Shown piece after piece: positions 21,247-32,529 of a stretch of DNA of 64,000 nucleotides (the first letter of the stretch is position 1; each line of letters opens with the position of its first letter). The stretch is from Rhizomys pruinosus (taxonomy: Eukaryota; Chordata; Mammalia; Rodentia; Spalacidae). The notes beneath the pieces were generated by a model that saw only the letters and a program-made list of their open reading frames with translations, did not search any database and was not told where the DNA came from. Both the position numbers and the translations under genes were made by a program. The stretch covers positions 3,496,246 to 3,560,245 of the forward strand of contig VZQC01000392.1 in assembly GCA_009823505.1 (NCBI GenBank), in the 5' to 3' direction.

Positions 21247-23275
21247 CAAGCATCCCATCCCTAGGTGGAAAGCACCCAGGCGAGGACAGCAGGCAGATGC
21301 AAACAAGTGTCATTCACCCAAGTAAGGGGCCTGCTTTGGAATTTAGGCAAGGAAGAACACAGGCCCAGCAACCAGTGGAGGAGGAACACTCCTCTAGCAG
21401 CCAGGGCAGAAGCAGAGGCGTTGGAGGAGGCCCCCCCATAGAGGGGCAGACCTGGAGACCAGCAGAGTCTAAGGTGTCCCCCCACACCTTCCACCCAGTA
21501 CTGTGCAAGTATGCCAACTTCAACCAGGTGGGGCTGGAGCACAGCACCCTTACCTGTGTAGCAGGCAGGTCCCCAGCAGAGCTGTGGCCAGGTTGAGAGA
21601 TATCCGGAGGCAGACTGGGCTGGTTCTTAACGCCCCTGTGGCCTTCCCACACTGAGAGGAGCAGGACCCAGACCTCACTAGTCCCTCTCACACCTGACCA
21701 TATCAGAGCAGTCTCTAGACCCAGAGGCAGAGTAGGGGCGTGGCCTGGAAAAAGCAGCAGGAGGGACCAGCCTACCTCTGGCCCACGCCCACCAGCTACG
21801 CTCCTGCTCCAGTGACAAAAGTGGGATGACGTTCTCATAGAGAAGGTCTCATAGAGGTCGGTGGAAACTCCCTGTCTGACTGCCCAGAGTGAAAGCCATC
21901 CTGGGTCCTGGCCAAGCCTTTCACCCAAACCAGAAATGCAGTCACAGCTAAGAACCCCTAAAATGTTGAGGCTCCAGCTGGGTGTGAGGGACAGAAAATT
22001 TCTTTCTTCCCAACCCAGGGAGGCGACAGAGAGCTGTAGGTTCCTGGGCTCCTCACAACTCTGCCACATCCCAAGCCCATTCTCCATGGCTTCTGGACCA
22101 CAGGACGGGTGCTGTGTCCAGGAAGGTCATGGCTCAGCGGCTCTGAACATCCTAGCCCTCTTGAAGCAAGCTAGTCACTGAGTGGGGCTTTGGGGTAAAC
22201 TCTTCAAAAGCAAAAGCTCAAATGGACCTGAACCTCAGATGGACTGGCAAGGGGAAGGGCTCGTAGTGTGTAGCATCTTGAGGCTTGGAGACCACAATCA
22301 GAGATATAAATAGACCTGAGCAGGCTTGAAGGCCGGGGTCCCCGAGTGGAGAGCCGCTGCCCATCTTTGCTCCTCCCTGCCCACAGGAAGTACATCCGTG
22401 ACTCGGGAGGACTGTCAGAAGGCGTCCCACTCCTCAAGGAGCAGACTCCAGGCTGTGAGGTGAGAAATGAACCCTTTCTGTCATAGTCCCCGGATGTGCA
22501 CAGTGACTGAATCCCTCCTGACTTCTGGGAACAAAGCTCCTGATACCAAGTGATTCCCATTTAGAAGTGATGGGCATGCCTGCTGCTGTTTCTGACCAGC
22601 TCTTCCGGCTGCAGTCCAGACATGCTACTGAGGCTTGGGTGCTGTGGCCACCATAGCCTTGGACGGGGGCTGGTGACCTGAAAGGCCAAGGAGGACTTTG
22701 AGCCCGCAACAAAGCCCAGGGGCAAGTTTCCTGGGTCCCTGCTCCCATGTGTGGGGACCTTTGGACCACCCACTAGACCTCCACCCAGAGGCAGGGCACC
22801 TCTGTCAGGTCGCCTGAGTCCTGTGAGTATTAAAGCAAATGAAGGAGCCCCAGGAGGCCGTTGTGGGAATGTAGATCTATGGCTGGTCCACAGAAGCACC
22901 TGTCACAACCTAAGGCTTGAGACTGGAGAGTGGGGTTGTCAGGGACCTGATGTTCCCTCCAGGTAGAAATGTCAGCACTGAACAGGATCAGAGGACACAG
23001 CTTATGTCGCTGCAGAAATCACCTGCTGTGAGGGCGAAAGCACTAAAGACCACATCCCGAGGACTCTAGAACACGCCCCGATGCACCTACTGATCGCCTG
23101 CTTTCCTTCTCAATCATGTCCTTGCAGCAAAAGAGCAGGTGTACACAGGCTAACTTGGTGGGTGTGCAGGTCCCAGGCCATGCTTCCCAGCTGCCAAGGC
23201 TTCACCCACTAGGCCTCAGCTGAGGCCAGATTCATCCCCTCAGGTGCCCAGTGCACCCTGGTCTTTTTTTCTCTC
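21247..23275. other. Unique sequence, nothing recognised
   Basis: No SINEs for 2 kb. Overlapping frames on both strands (for example 257 codons on minus, 21314-22087) show no domain. The GC-rich composition alone explains the lack of stops. Confidence 0.4.
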
Positions 23276-23277
23276 CT

Positions 23278-23462
23278 TTTTGAAGATTCATTTTACTTAT
23301 GTGTCTGTACACAAGGGTGTGAGCAGAGGCTGGAAGAGCGCCTCCTATCTCTTGGTGCCGGAGTTACAGGTGCTTATGAGTCACCTGATGTGGGTGCTGG
23401 GATACAAACTCCAGTCCTCAAAGCAGTAAGTGCTCTTGACTGCTGAGCTATCCCTCTAGCTC
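23278..23462 (-). mobile_element. B2/B3-like SINE, diverged
   Basis: Minus-strand B2 pattern: 'gatgtgggtgctgggatac', 'gcagtaagtgctcttgac' and 'gctgagctatccctctagc'. Confidence 0.7.
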
Positions 23463-23465
23463 CTA

Positions 23466-23602
23466 TTTTTGTTTTTTTGAGGCAAGTCTCATATAGGCAG
23501 GTTGGCCTCAAATTTACTACATAGACAAAGCTGGCCTTGATCCTCCTACACATACTCCCCATGCTGGGATCACAGGTGTGCACCACCACACCCAGCTTGT
23601 CT
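23466..23602 (-). mobile_element. B1 SINE, diverged
   Basis: Minus-strand B1: 'gtttttttgaggcaagtc', 'tacatagacaaagctggcc', 'ccccatgctgggatcacagg' and 'accaccacacccagctt'. Confidence 0.82.
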
Positions 23603-24020
23603 TTTTCACTTTATGCCAATGTAGAACCTGCAGTGTAGACACATTCACAAAGTCTGGACATCCTAAACAAATCTGGGAAGGTAAAGTGGAGACTCCAGAC
23701 ACAGAGCCGATCTTCTCAGGCACAGCAGAACACCACCTCCCTCTTCCACTTGTGACTCTTCCCATCCACCTGCACTGCCCATGCCACCAAAACTGGCACA
23801 GCTGAGGCCTGCCGGCAGCAACACCGCTGATGACACAACAACACTGCTACCTACCCTGACCTGACTGTGCGCTCACCTGGAACTCAGCCTGAGCTGCCAC
23901 CCTCAGCATCGCCAGGAGCTTCCTACGCCCTGGCTTAGCAAGAGTTGATGAAAAAAGACCACACCCCCACCTGCATTTGGCTGAACGGCTGTCTATCTGC
24001 TTTAAAAGAAACAAAACCGT
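23603..24020. other. Unique sequence, nothing recognised
   Basis: Short stretch between SINEs and a TG-rich tract. Confidence 0.45.
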
Positions 24021-24340
24021 GTGCATATGGTGTGTACTTGTGTGCAGCACACACAGTGTTCGTGTGTGTAGTGTATACAGTGTGTATGTGCATGTGTGTG
24101 ATGTGAATACATGTAGTACATATGTTATCTGTGATGTGTATATGTGCAGAATGTGTGTGCTTTGTGTCTGTGTAGCGTGTGCAGATGAGAATGTACGTAC
24201 ATGCTGTATGCAGTGTACACAAATGTGTACAGGTATACAGTATGTATACACTGTGCAAATGTGTGTGGTGTTTGTATACGTGGTAGGTGTGTGTATCAGA
24301 GCACTGAGAGCTGTTAGGTGTGTGTGTGTGTTCCCGGAGA
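24021..24340. repeat. Diverged TG-rich low-complexity tract
   Basis: About 320 bp dominated by TGTG, TGTATA and TGTGCA motifs. Cysteine/valine and histidine/threonine-rich open frames across it are repeat artefacts. Confidence 0.85.
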
Positions 24341-24755
24341 GTGACTCTATGGTCAGTGTATCTGGAGAGCAGATGGCTCCAGCCTAGCTCCTCCCTGGTC
24401 ATATGCTGCACAGGGCTGGGTGTGGCCACCTCCTCAAGGCAACTGTCCCCATCACACCTTACTCAGTGAGGTCTTTTTACCACTCACGGTCTTACAAGTG
24501 ATGACAGTACCAGCTGATCTGGTAATGGCCCTCACCATGCTGTCCCTGTCACCTACAGGAAGCTGTACTCCAGGGCAGGGCTTCCTCTTCCTGGTCTGTC
24601 ATAAGTCCTCAAGTAGGAGAAGGACCCAGCAAGCCTAAAAGCCAGTGCAGCTCAGGGTTTTGTGACCCTTTCCTTGTCCCTTGGCACCACTGAGCTCTTT
24701 CTCTAATGCCAAGTAGGAGACCTGCCCAGAAATTAAATATCCTCATGCTCCCTGC
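24341..24755. other. Unique sequence, nothing recognised
   Basis: No repeat or exon recognised. Confidence 0.45.
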
Positions 24756-25000
24756 CAATTTTTTTTTAATTTTATTTATTTCTTTGTGTATGAATGTACT
24801 GCCTGCATGCAAGTCTGTGCACCCGTGTCGTGCAACGCCGCGGAGGTCAGAAGAGGGTCTCGGATTCCCCTGGAGCTGGAGTTCTCCTGGAATTGGAGTT
24901 TCAGACGGCTCTCGGCCGCCATGTGGGTGCTGGGGATCGAATCCGGGTCCTCTGTAAGAGCAGTCGGTGCTCTTAACTGCTAGGCCATCTCTCCAGCCCC
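24756..25000 (-). mobile_element. Young B2 SINE (internal-duplication subfamily)
   Basis: Minus-strand full-length copy with high CpG content and the paired 'ctccaattcc' / 'ctccagctcc' internal duplication. The target-site duplication 'ctccctgccaatt' is intact at both ends. A and B boxes are preserved with minor change. Confidence 0.96.
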
Positions 25001-25745
25001 TCCCTGCCAATTCTTATGGTCGGAGTGACATGCATGCTCCAGGGGGAACGAAGGTGTGACTGGAGCAGGTTGTCCCAGGGGCTCCCCTCTGATGGTCCTG
25101 CTTTTACTGCTGTCCCAGGGGCCTTGGTGAAGGCCAAGGAAACTCCGTCCTCTCTGTTCACACACTGAACACCGAGGCTCCCCTCCGATGGTCCTGCTTT
25201 TACTGCTGTCCTGGAGCCTGCAGTTCAGAGTCTCCTCTGAAGCTCTTTTGTGTCCAAGGCAACTTGACTGTGAACTGAGACACGCTACCCAGCTTGGTAT
25301 CTGGAGCAGGGCTGGGCCCACGAGCGAGGCCCCATGATGCTCCAGCAGCAGCCGTGCCACCCACTGGCCCCTCAGCTAGCCTGACTGTGCACCTGGATCA
25401 CAGGAGCTGGTGGGGGGGGTGTCAGGGAGAGTTCACAACAAGCACAGCCGCAGCTCTCCTAGAGACCAGCAAACTCAGCCCGTGCTGCCCAGGGCCGCCC
25501 TCGCTGCTTCTGAGCAGGAAACTGGCTGTTTGGGCATCTCTGGGAGGCCCACCCAGGATCTTGTAAAGAAGAGGAGTGCTTCATCCTCAGCAGATTAGCT
25601 CAGAGAACCAGCACAGTGCAGCTGGCTACTGATATACACACACATGCACATGCATGAGAATATACATGGATGCACACATGCTTGTGCACACACACTTTAG
25701 TATCAACTGAAAGCAGTGCCAAAGACACCAAAGAGCTAAACCCCA
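25001..25745. other. Unique sequence with a spaced direct repeat
   Basis: A ~36-bp segment containing 'gatggtcctgcttttactgc' occurs twice, near 25079-25115 and 25178-25213. No gene seen. Confidence 0.6.
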
Positions 25746-25749
25746 AAGT

Positions 25750-25975
25750 CCTGCTGCCAGGACGAGGCCCGAGCCTCCTAGTGCCAACGTCCCTCCTGTC
25801 CTGTTGTCCTGCTGCCAGGACGAGGCCCTGAGCCTCCTAAGCGCCGACGTCCCTCCTGTCCTGTTGTCCTGCTGCCAGGACGAGGCCCTGAGCCTCCTAA
25901 GCACCAACGTCCCTCCTGTCCTACTGCCAGGACGAGGCCCCGAGCCTCCTAAGTGCCGATGTCCCTCCTCCGCTC
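25750..25975. repeat. 60-bp tandem repeat, ~3.8 copies
   Basis: Units run from 'ctgctgccaggacgaggccc' to 'acgtccctcctgtcctgttg'. The two middle copies differ by a few bases and the outer ones are shortened. It is in frame (60 bp) but without coding context. Confidence 0.95.
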
Positions 25976-26084
25976 GTGGAAGCTCCTTATGTGGCTCCAG
26001 CCCCACTGTCATGTAGGTGTCTCCACCAACGTAACTGCAGTGTGGTGGGCAGTGGGCATACATTCTCTATCTGGCTCTGGCTGG

Positions 26085-26150
26085 CTCTGGCTCTCTCTGT
26101 CTCTGACTCTGTCTCTGTCTCTCTGTCTCTCTGTCTCTCTCTCAGCACAT
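26085..26150. repeat. (CTCTGT)n low-complexity repeat
   Basis: Imperfect CTCTGT/CTGTCT repeats, followed by CA-rich sequence. Confidence 0.9.
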
Positions 26151-26279
26151 TCATGCCATACATCTGCCATATTCACTCTACAAGCATACACCCCACACAC
26201 ATTCCTTCACTGTATGCAGCATGCAAAAATACCATACACTCTCATACACATGCATGACACACTTATACATCAGACACTA

Positions 26280-26357
26280 CACAGACAATGAACACCACAC
26301 AAACACACAAACACACATACATACACATACACACACACATACACACACACACACACC
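26280..26357. repeat. (CA)n microsatellite
   Basis: ACACAC with interspersed ATACAC units. The short frames over it are artefacts. Confidence 0.9.
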
Positions 26358-26399
26358 TGTAAGTGGGCCTCTGTGTCCCCTTGCCAACCTTGGGAGAGA

Positions 26400-27660
26400 G
26401 GAAGGCAAGGCCCTGTGTTCCCACCCTGCCACACCTCTGGGAGGAGCATATGTGTGACTGCCATCTTGCAGGGCCCCGGCTCTGAGCACCAGGCGAGTCT
26501 GCAGTGGGTATCCCGTCCTGTCCCTAGACCCCTGAGGACCCTATCTCAGAGGCACTCTGAGTTAAGTTTGGAAATAGTGGGCACCAAAACTGTACCAACA
26601 GGGTCCGCATACTGGGAAGCAAACAGTCAGCAGAATGCTTCTCTGACGACGCTTCTCTTGGTCTGGCTCAAATCCTGAAACCGTAAGAAGGGCACACCAA
26701 GGGGGGGGGGTGCATGTGAACACAGGTGGTATATGTATGGTGTGATTATACTATAGTGTGCATGGTATGTCTTATGTGTGTGAGTGTATGGCTACTGGAC
26801 AGTGGTGAGGTGGGCAGAAGTGGAAGAAGGTCGGGAGGGGGGAACACCCAACAAGACCCACTGAGGAAGCAGAGTGGTGGACGTGGTGAGGGTGTATGGG
26901 AGGAGGGGGCAGAGGGGGGTACAGCAGAAGGGCACAGGGGCAGAACTCCAGAACACGATGCCACAAAGGGAACGAGCGGGCAAACCAGACACAGGTAGCA
27001 GCTAAGTGAAAAAGGGAGAGCCCAGGGTAGGAGGCAGGAAGCAGGCGACAGGGCCAGAACGATGGGGAGGGGAGGGTTAGGGTGGTTAATGCTGGTGAGG
27101 AGGGCTAGGGGCCAGCAGAAGGGGACAGGAGGCTCCACCCCCCCCCACAGGACAGCAGAGTGGAGGGGGCAGAATGAGGTAATGATGAGCTTCAAAGAGG
27201 AGCTGAGGCAGACAGGGTGATTCCTGGCCTGTAGCCAAAGGTAAGGGCTTCATGGGACCTGTGGAGACACTGTCCAGCTGAGGGCAGCAAATGGCCTTGT
27301 GTGAAGATCATCATGTAAATGAACACCAAACATATGCTCCAATCAGCAGGTGATACCACCGAAACCCAGGCCGAAAATAAAGTGGAAGACTCAGAAAGGC
27401 CTGGAAGAGACGGCTCCAAAGGGAGCCGCTAAGGGGCTGAGTGAGCACTTTTCCCAAGCTACGGAGTGGGAGCAAGTGTCACTCAGCAGCACATCCAGGT
27501 CACCCCAACCCGCCAGACAGCTGTGCTCAGCTGACAGCACAAGAGAAACTCCTGAGCTAGGTGCTGGGCCGAAGGGAAAACTGAAAAAAAAGGTCATCAA
27601 AATCGAGTATTGGAACACAGAGCATTAGGATTGAGCAAGCCCGGGAGGCTGGGCACAGGC
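26400..27660. other. G-rich unique sequence, with a G-quadruplex motif
   Basis: Includes a run of ten or more G at about 26701-26710 and a purine-rich plus strand from 26800 to 27190. A four-tract G motif lies at 27064-27082. No gene recognised. Confidence 0.5.
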
Positions 27661-27675
27661 ACAAGCTTTGCTGAA

Positions 27676-27862
27676 TTATATGCACACGCACACATACATG
27701 TATACACATGCACATGAGTACACACAAGCACATGTGTGTACACACACATGTGTGTACACATACACACACGAGTACACACAAGCACAGGCACACGTATGTG
27801 CACACATGCGCACACACACATAGGCACATGCACACACAAGTGCACACACACCCACACCCCAA
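27676..27862. repeat. (CA)-rich low-complexity tract
   Basis: CACACA with ATGTGT and GTACAC interruptions. Cysteine/valine-rich open frames on minus are artefacts. Confidence 0.9.
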
Positions 27863-27929
27863 CAAAAAGATTTAAAAACAATTTGTGTAAAGCTCAATTT
27901 CTTAAAGATGACTTTAAAAAAATAATGCA

Positions 27930-28085
27930 GGCCAAGCGTGGTACCCCGCATTTAATCCCAGAACTCAGGAGGCAGAGGCAGGTGAATCTCTGTAAGATTA
28001 AGGCCAGCCTGGTCTACACAGCAAGTTCCAGGCCAGCTGGGGCTACAGGGAGACCCTATCTCAAAAAGTCCAAAAACAGTAAAAA
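27930..28085 (+). mobile_element. B1 SINE
   Basis: 'caggccaagcgtggtacc', 'gaggcagaggcaggtgaatc' and 'ccctatctcaaaaagtcc', with an A-rich tail ending in repeated AAATA. Confidence 0.9.
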
Positions 28086-28107
28086 TAAAAATAAAATAAA
28101 TAATACA

Positions 28108-28600
28108 GGGCTGGAGATGTGACTCACCGAGTTAAGAGCATGGCTGCATTTGCAGAGGACCTGGGTTCGGTTCCCAGCACCCACATGGCAGCTAACAACT
28201 GTCCCTAACTCCAGTTCCAGGGGAATCTGAAGCTGTTTTCAGGCCTCCTCAGGCATTGCATGCACAAGTGTGTGGGAAAACTTAGTTAAGATGGGTTGGA
28301 TTCTAAGCCAATGGTACCTCCCTGGCCACACCCACGGGGTGGGGTGTAGTGACGAAAAGATTTAGCATTCGGCCCTGAGAACTGAGTCATGATGGATATT
28401 TAAGCAGACATGTTGGAATAAAAGCTCTCTCTGCATTTGAATGTCAACCTGCGTACACGTGGTGTGCTTTCCTGTGCATATTTTCCACATGGGTCGTCCC
28501 AGGATTAAGTGGGCCCCGCCACAAATCTTGGTGGCGACACCACACAAGTGCACCTCCATACATCCGGGCAAAACACTCATATACATAAAATTTAAAAAAA
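28108..28600 (+). mobile_element. B2 SINE interrupted by a solo LTR
   Basis: The 5' part (28108-28268) has 'gggctggagatgtgactca', 'ctgggttcggttcccagc' and 'ctccagttccaggggaatc'. The 3' part resumes at 28549 with 'tgcacctccatacatccggg' and the usual AT-rich tail. Removing 28269-28548 restores a continuous B2, which proves the later insertion of the LTR. Confidence 0.92.
28269..28542 (+). mobile_element. Solo LTR (ERV class II-like), 274 bp
   Basis: Begins TGTGTGGGAAAA and ends GGCGACACCA, with the 6-bp target duplication CACAAG on each side (28263-28268 and 28543-28548). An 8-bp reading, CACAAGTG, with the LTR starting 2 bp later, is equally possible. It has a TATA-like ATATTTAA, an AATAAAA polyadenylation signal at about 28418 and a U5-like end. 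A 6-bp duplication is typical of ERVK-type elements. No internal viral sequence remains. Confidence 0.9.
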
Positions 28601-28810
28601 ATTTTTTAAGTTTAAAACTACAACATAAAAAGATAAGTATCATCGTTAGAAAAATTAATTTTTAATTATGAAAATAACTGCATATTTTATGCAAACAAAT
28701 GTGAAAATTTGTGTGAAATTGATTATTTTCTAGGAGAAAATTATTATAAAATGTGATCAAAGAAAATGGAAAGTCAAACAGGTTTCTTTTGGTAGAATTG
28801 AGAACTATAG
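28601..28810. other. AT-rich unique sequence
   Basis: About 200 bp of AT-rich sequence between two SINEs. Nothing recognised. Confidence 0.5.
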
Positions 28811-28963
28811 CTGGGCGTGGTGGTATACACCTTTAATCCTAGCACTTGGGAGGCAGAGGTGGCCAGATCTCTGTGAGTTTAAGCCCAGCCTGGTCTACAG
28901 AGTGAGTTCCAGGACAGCTGGGGCTATAGAGAGTCTCTGTCTCAAAAAGAAAAAAAAAAAATA
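28811..28963 (+). mobile_element. B1 SINE
   Basis: Full-length B1 with 'gctgggcgtggtggtatac' and 'tctctgtctcaaaaagaaaa'. It is flanked by the target-site duplication 'tagaattgagaactat' on both sides. Confidence 0.96.
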
Positions 28964-29223
28964 GAATTGAGAACTATTTACATAGAATAAATTGCCCGAA
29001 GAGGTTCTATGTGGCAGAGTTTTCTGGAGACAGCTGACTTTTCACTCAGGTGCTGAGAAAGAAGACGTCACTGGAGCCTCCAGTGAGGCCAGTGGCACTT
29101 GGGACGCAGACAGGACCAAGTTCTCAGACAGCTGGAGATGGGCCCAATCAGCTCCCCCCGCCAAGCTGCTGTGGACACACACTTTCCTCATTTATTTACA
29201 CCAATGACAGGACAGGCCTAACG

Positions 29224-29407
29224 CAGACGCACACCTGTTGTCTCTGCTCAGCTTTCTGTCTGTGCAGGCGTGCACTGAGCACACGCTCCACGCTGGGCCC
29301 AGCCCTCTGCTGCTGCAGACGCACACCTGTTGTCTCTGCTCAGCTTCCTGTCTGTGCAGGCGTGCACTGAGCACACGCTCCACGCTGGGCCCAGCCCTCT
29401 GCTGCTG
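29224..29407. repeat. 92-bp tandem duplication
   Basis: Two adjacent copies starting at 'gacgcacacctgttgtctc' and ending at 'agccctctgctgctgc'. They differ by a single base ('ctttctg' against 'cttcctg'). Near-identity points to a recent duplication or strong homogenisation. Confidence 0.96.
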
Positions 29408-29776
29408 CTTTCCAGAGCTACCAATCAGGCTGTTGGTGCTCTCTGCTGGCTTTCCTGAGGCAGTGTGGCACTCTGACCCTTTTGCGGGGTCACTCACATG
29501 CAGGGCTGGCTCTGCCCACAGGATGCCAGTGTCCACTGCCTTCCACAGCACTGCCAAGAAAAACCACCTCCAGGAAGTTGCCAATGTCTGCCAGGGACAG
29601 GGGCCTGCCCTGGTTGAGAATAATAGATCTAGTTCACAAAACAAAAACTTCTGCAAAGAGGCCTAGGCCGGAGTCTTGCTCTCAGGAATATAAATGTGAA
29701 GTCCCTCCCAGGAGCTCAGCCAGCCAGCAGCATACTGGGTCAGATGACCTCAGGGCCATGAACTTCCCAAAGCATT
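29408..29776. other. Unique sequence, nothing recognised
   Basis: No repeat. Overlapping frames on both strands show no domain. Confidence 0.45.
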
Positions 29777-29957
29777 TCTTTTTTGTTTTTGTTTTTGTTT
29801 TTGTTTTGTTTTTTGGTCTTTTCGAGACAGCGTCTCCCTGCAGCTCTGACTGTCCTGGAACTCACTCTGTAGACCAGGCTGGCCTCGAACTCACAGAGAT
29901 CCGCATGCCTCTGCCTCCCAAGTGCTAGGATCAAAGGCGTGTGCCACCACACCTGGC
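29777..29957 (-). mobile_element. B1 SINE joined to the adjacent B2
   Basis: Minus-strand B1 with a long A-tail interspersed with C (seen as repeated 'gtttttgttttt' on plus). It abuts the B2 at 29958 without its own second target duplication. 'gcatttctt' flanks the B1+B2 pair as a whole. Confidence 0.92.
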
Positions 29958-30190
29958 ATTTATTTATTTCTATATGTGTATCAATGTACTGTCTGCATGC
30001 AAGTTTGTGTACCCGTGTCGTGCAATGCCGTGGAGGTCAGAAGAGGGTCTCGGATTCCCCTGGAACTGGAGTTCTCCTGGAATTGGAGTTTCAGACGGTT
30101 CTCGGCCGCCATGTGGGTGCTGGGGATCGAACCTGGGTCCTCTGTAAGAACGGTCGGCGCTCTTAACCACTAGGCCATCTCTCCAGCCCC
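29958..30190 (-). mobile_element. Young B2 SINE (internal-duplication subfamily)
   Basis: Full-length minus-strand B2 with the diagnostic internal duplication and intact CpGs. On minus its tail 'aaataaataaat' is followed directly by the head of a B1 ('gccaggtgtggtgg'). This is either a B1 landing at the B2 tail or a dimeric SINE distinct from the truncated chimera. Confidence 0.94.
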
Positions 30191-30687
30191 CCAGAGCATT
30201 TCTTCAGCACGCACACTGACTGGTCCAAAATTCAGCCCCAATTCCTGATAAAGCACAGTGAGTGTGGCAAATTTAAAATCGTCCAGATGTTTGTTACACA
30301 TATCCATCCCCAAGGTCACCTGCCTGGGCAGCTCAGCCCTGGTCAGCGTGTTAGCAAGGGGAGGCAGAGCAAGGTCATGAAAGGCAGGAAGGTGAGGCCG
30401 CCAGGAGCAGCAGCTCACAGGAGCCTCATGTAGGCTGACGAAACAAACCGCAACACCATCCAAGTTGGTCTGCCCAGGACACAGGAAGGTGTACCAAGAC
30501 AGTCACGGTAACTACTACCAACAAGAGAGAAAAGGAGAAAAATAACATGAACGTTTCATTAGATGCAGAAGCAGACACTGAAGTTCAATGCCCTCAAGAA
30601 TGTTGAAAGCCACCTGTCCCAGAGGCTTCTGCTCCGGGGTCCTTCCTGCAGTCCCTGTGCAGAGAAGGGACAGAGAAAACAACTGCC
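30191..30687. other. Unique sequence, nothing recognised
   Basis: No repeats or exons recognised. Confidence 0.45.
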
Positions 30688-30786
30688 CAGCATGCTCACC
30701 GCAGTCTCAGCACCCAGGAGCCTGCGGCAGGAGGATCACGGGAGCGCACCGCGTGGAGACCAGCCTGGGCAACACAAGACCTCAGA
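30688..30786 (+). mobile_element. Old 7SL-derived SINE (proto-B1-like)
   Basis: Contains 'gcagtctcagcacccagg', 'gcggcaggaggatcac' and 'gaccagcctgggcaacac', close to ancestral 7SL-type monomers. Confidence 0.65.
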
Positions 30787-32224
30787 GGTCACAGCAGAAA
30801 CATTCTTTGAATGTCTATGTACGTAGGAAATTCAAGGCATTCTCCAGGCCAGTGTAAGATAGAGCCCAAGGTGCTTGAGGTGGAGTGTTGTCCTCTCTAC
30901 AAAGGTGACCTGAGCCTCCTAGGTCACACAGCAGCCAGTGCCCCTCATATGGGAAAATCATCTTTCCTTCAGAAAGACAAGACAGAACAGTGTGATGCTG
31001 AAATGCAGTGTGGCTGCATATGCTGGCCGTTTGCCTGCATGAGGTCAGGTCCTGGGCTCACGTGCTGGGCTGGAGGCCACGTGCTCCTCTGCCTCTGCCC
31101 CCCATGTTCCTCTGGACTCACCTTCTGGTTCCGGCCCATGCTGAGTGATTGGGGAAAGGCAAGGGCCACAGCGATGAGGATGACCAGGATCTGTCTCAGC
31201 TATCACCATCCCTGAATTCACTCAGACTCCCCAACCCAATGTACAAGGCCCAACGTACAAGGCCCAACATAGCCAGATGTGTTGGGGCCACAGAGGCCAA
31301 GTCCAGATGCTGCCTCATTGTGACTTACACTTACTGTGTGACTGGGTGAGCCCAACAGATGGTAGCCATGAGCCAAGACCCATGACAACTGGGCACAGAG
31401 CTCGTGTGAGCAAGAACAGAGGACGGAGCCAGGAACCATCTTATCTGCTGACCTGAAGAGCCACAGGAGGAGGCATAGCTGACGAACACCAGTCAACAGA
31501 TCAGAAGCATGAGAAAGTCCACACACACACACACTTTACCTGCGTTCCACCAACAGGAGCACAGAGCAGAACGTTCCAGATGACAGATGCTCTGTGGTAG
31601 GAAGGAGTTCACAGACCAGACGACTCTCCACCTGAAGCCACTTGTCAATTTAGAAACTTAGAAACAGCACCAGCTGAAGGGACAGACGAAGAGAGCTGGC
31701 TTCACACCACAGGACAGGCAAAGTCCACCTTCCACGGAGGCAGCCACCTGGGCAGCCCGCAGGCCGTGAGGCTGTGTCTGCTGCACTTATCTGGACAGGT
31801 GGCCTCTGACCCGAGCTGACCCCTCATCTGAGTGTGAGCCTGTCAGCTCTCTGCCTCCAAATGACAGGCCTGGCTCAGAGCTGTCCACTGGACTATCCTG
31901 AAGCCAACAGAGGCAGGCCTGCAACTCACAGGTGTGTAAAAGTGTGCCCACACATAGAGGTGTGTGACCCAGACGTGCCCACATGCATAGCCTTATGCAC
32001 TGCAGCATGCCCACACATATGGTCCTGTGTGCCCAAGCATATCCATATGCTCACGTGCACTTTATGATGTGAACAAAGCAAAGAGGGCTTTTAAAAATGA
32101 GGCAACTCCATGCATAGGAAATGTTCCAACACACTACAGCCCAGCTGCAGAGCAACGCACAGACACACAACTGGAAACAGTGTGTTTAGATGGGTTTTTG
32201 CTTATTTTTATCTGTTCTGTTTTG
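30787..32224. other. Unique sequence, nothing recognised
   Basis: A 16-bp direct repeat ('gtacaaggcccaac') occurs near 31240-31270. No gene recognised. Confidence 0.4.
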
Positions 32225-32345
32225 GGGTTTGTTTTGAAAAGCCAGTCTCATGGAGTCCAGTCCAGGCTGGCCTCAAACTCAATACCCAGCAGACGAGGAC
32301 CTTGAACTCCTGATTCTCCTGCCTCCTCCTCCTGAGTGGTGAGAT
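32225..32345 (-). mobile_element. Old B1-like SINE
   Basis: Minus-strand remnants 'tccaggctggcctcaaactc', 'ctcctgcctcctcctcctg' and 'gatcgcaggcgtgctgacc'. Confidence 0.6.
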
Positions 32346-32400
32346 CGCAGGCGTGCTGACCATGATTGTGCACTGTGCAGAGCTGGGAGCAAGCCCAGGA

Positions 32401-32522
32401 CTCCACGCATGGTAGCCAGGTAAATGCTCTGCCCGAGCCCCAGCCCAGCTCTGTGGACATGCTCCACACATGGTAGCCGGGTAAGCGCTCTGCCCGAGCC
32501 CCGGCCCAGCTCTGTGGACATG
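32401..32522. repeat. 61-bp tandem duplication
   Basis: Two copies beginning 'ctccac.catggtagcc' and ending 'cagctctgtggacatg', differing at a handful of bases. Non-coding. Confidence 0.95.
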
Positions 32523-32529
32523 CTCTCAC

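Noticed and set aside
21140..21264. Polyglutamine gene at the CAG repeat
   Set aside because: The frame has no domain or splice context and ends shortly after the repeat.
28418..28430. AATAAAA as the polyadenylation site of a host gene
   Set aside because: It lies within the solo LTR and is explained by that element.
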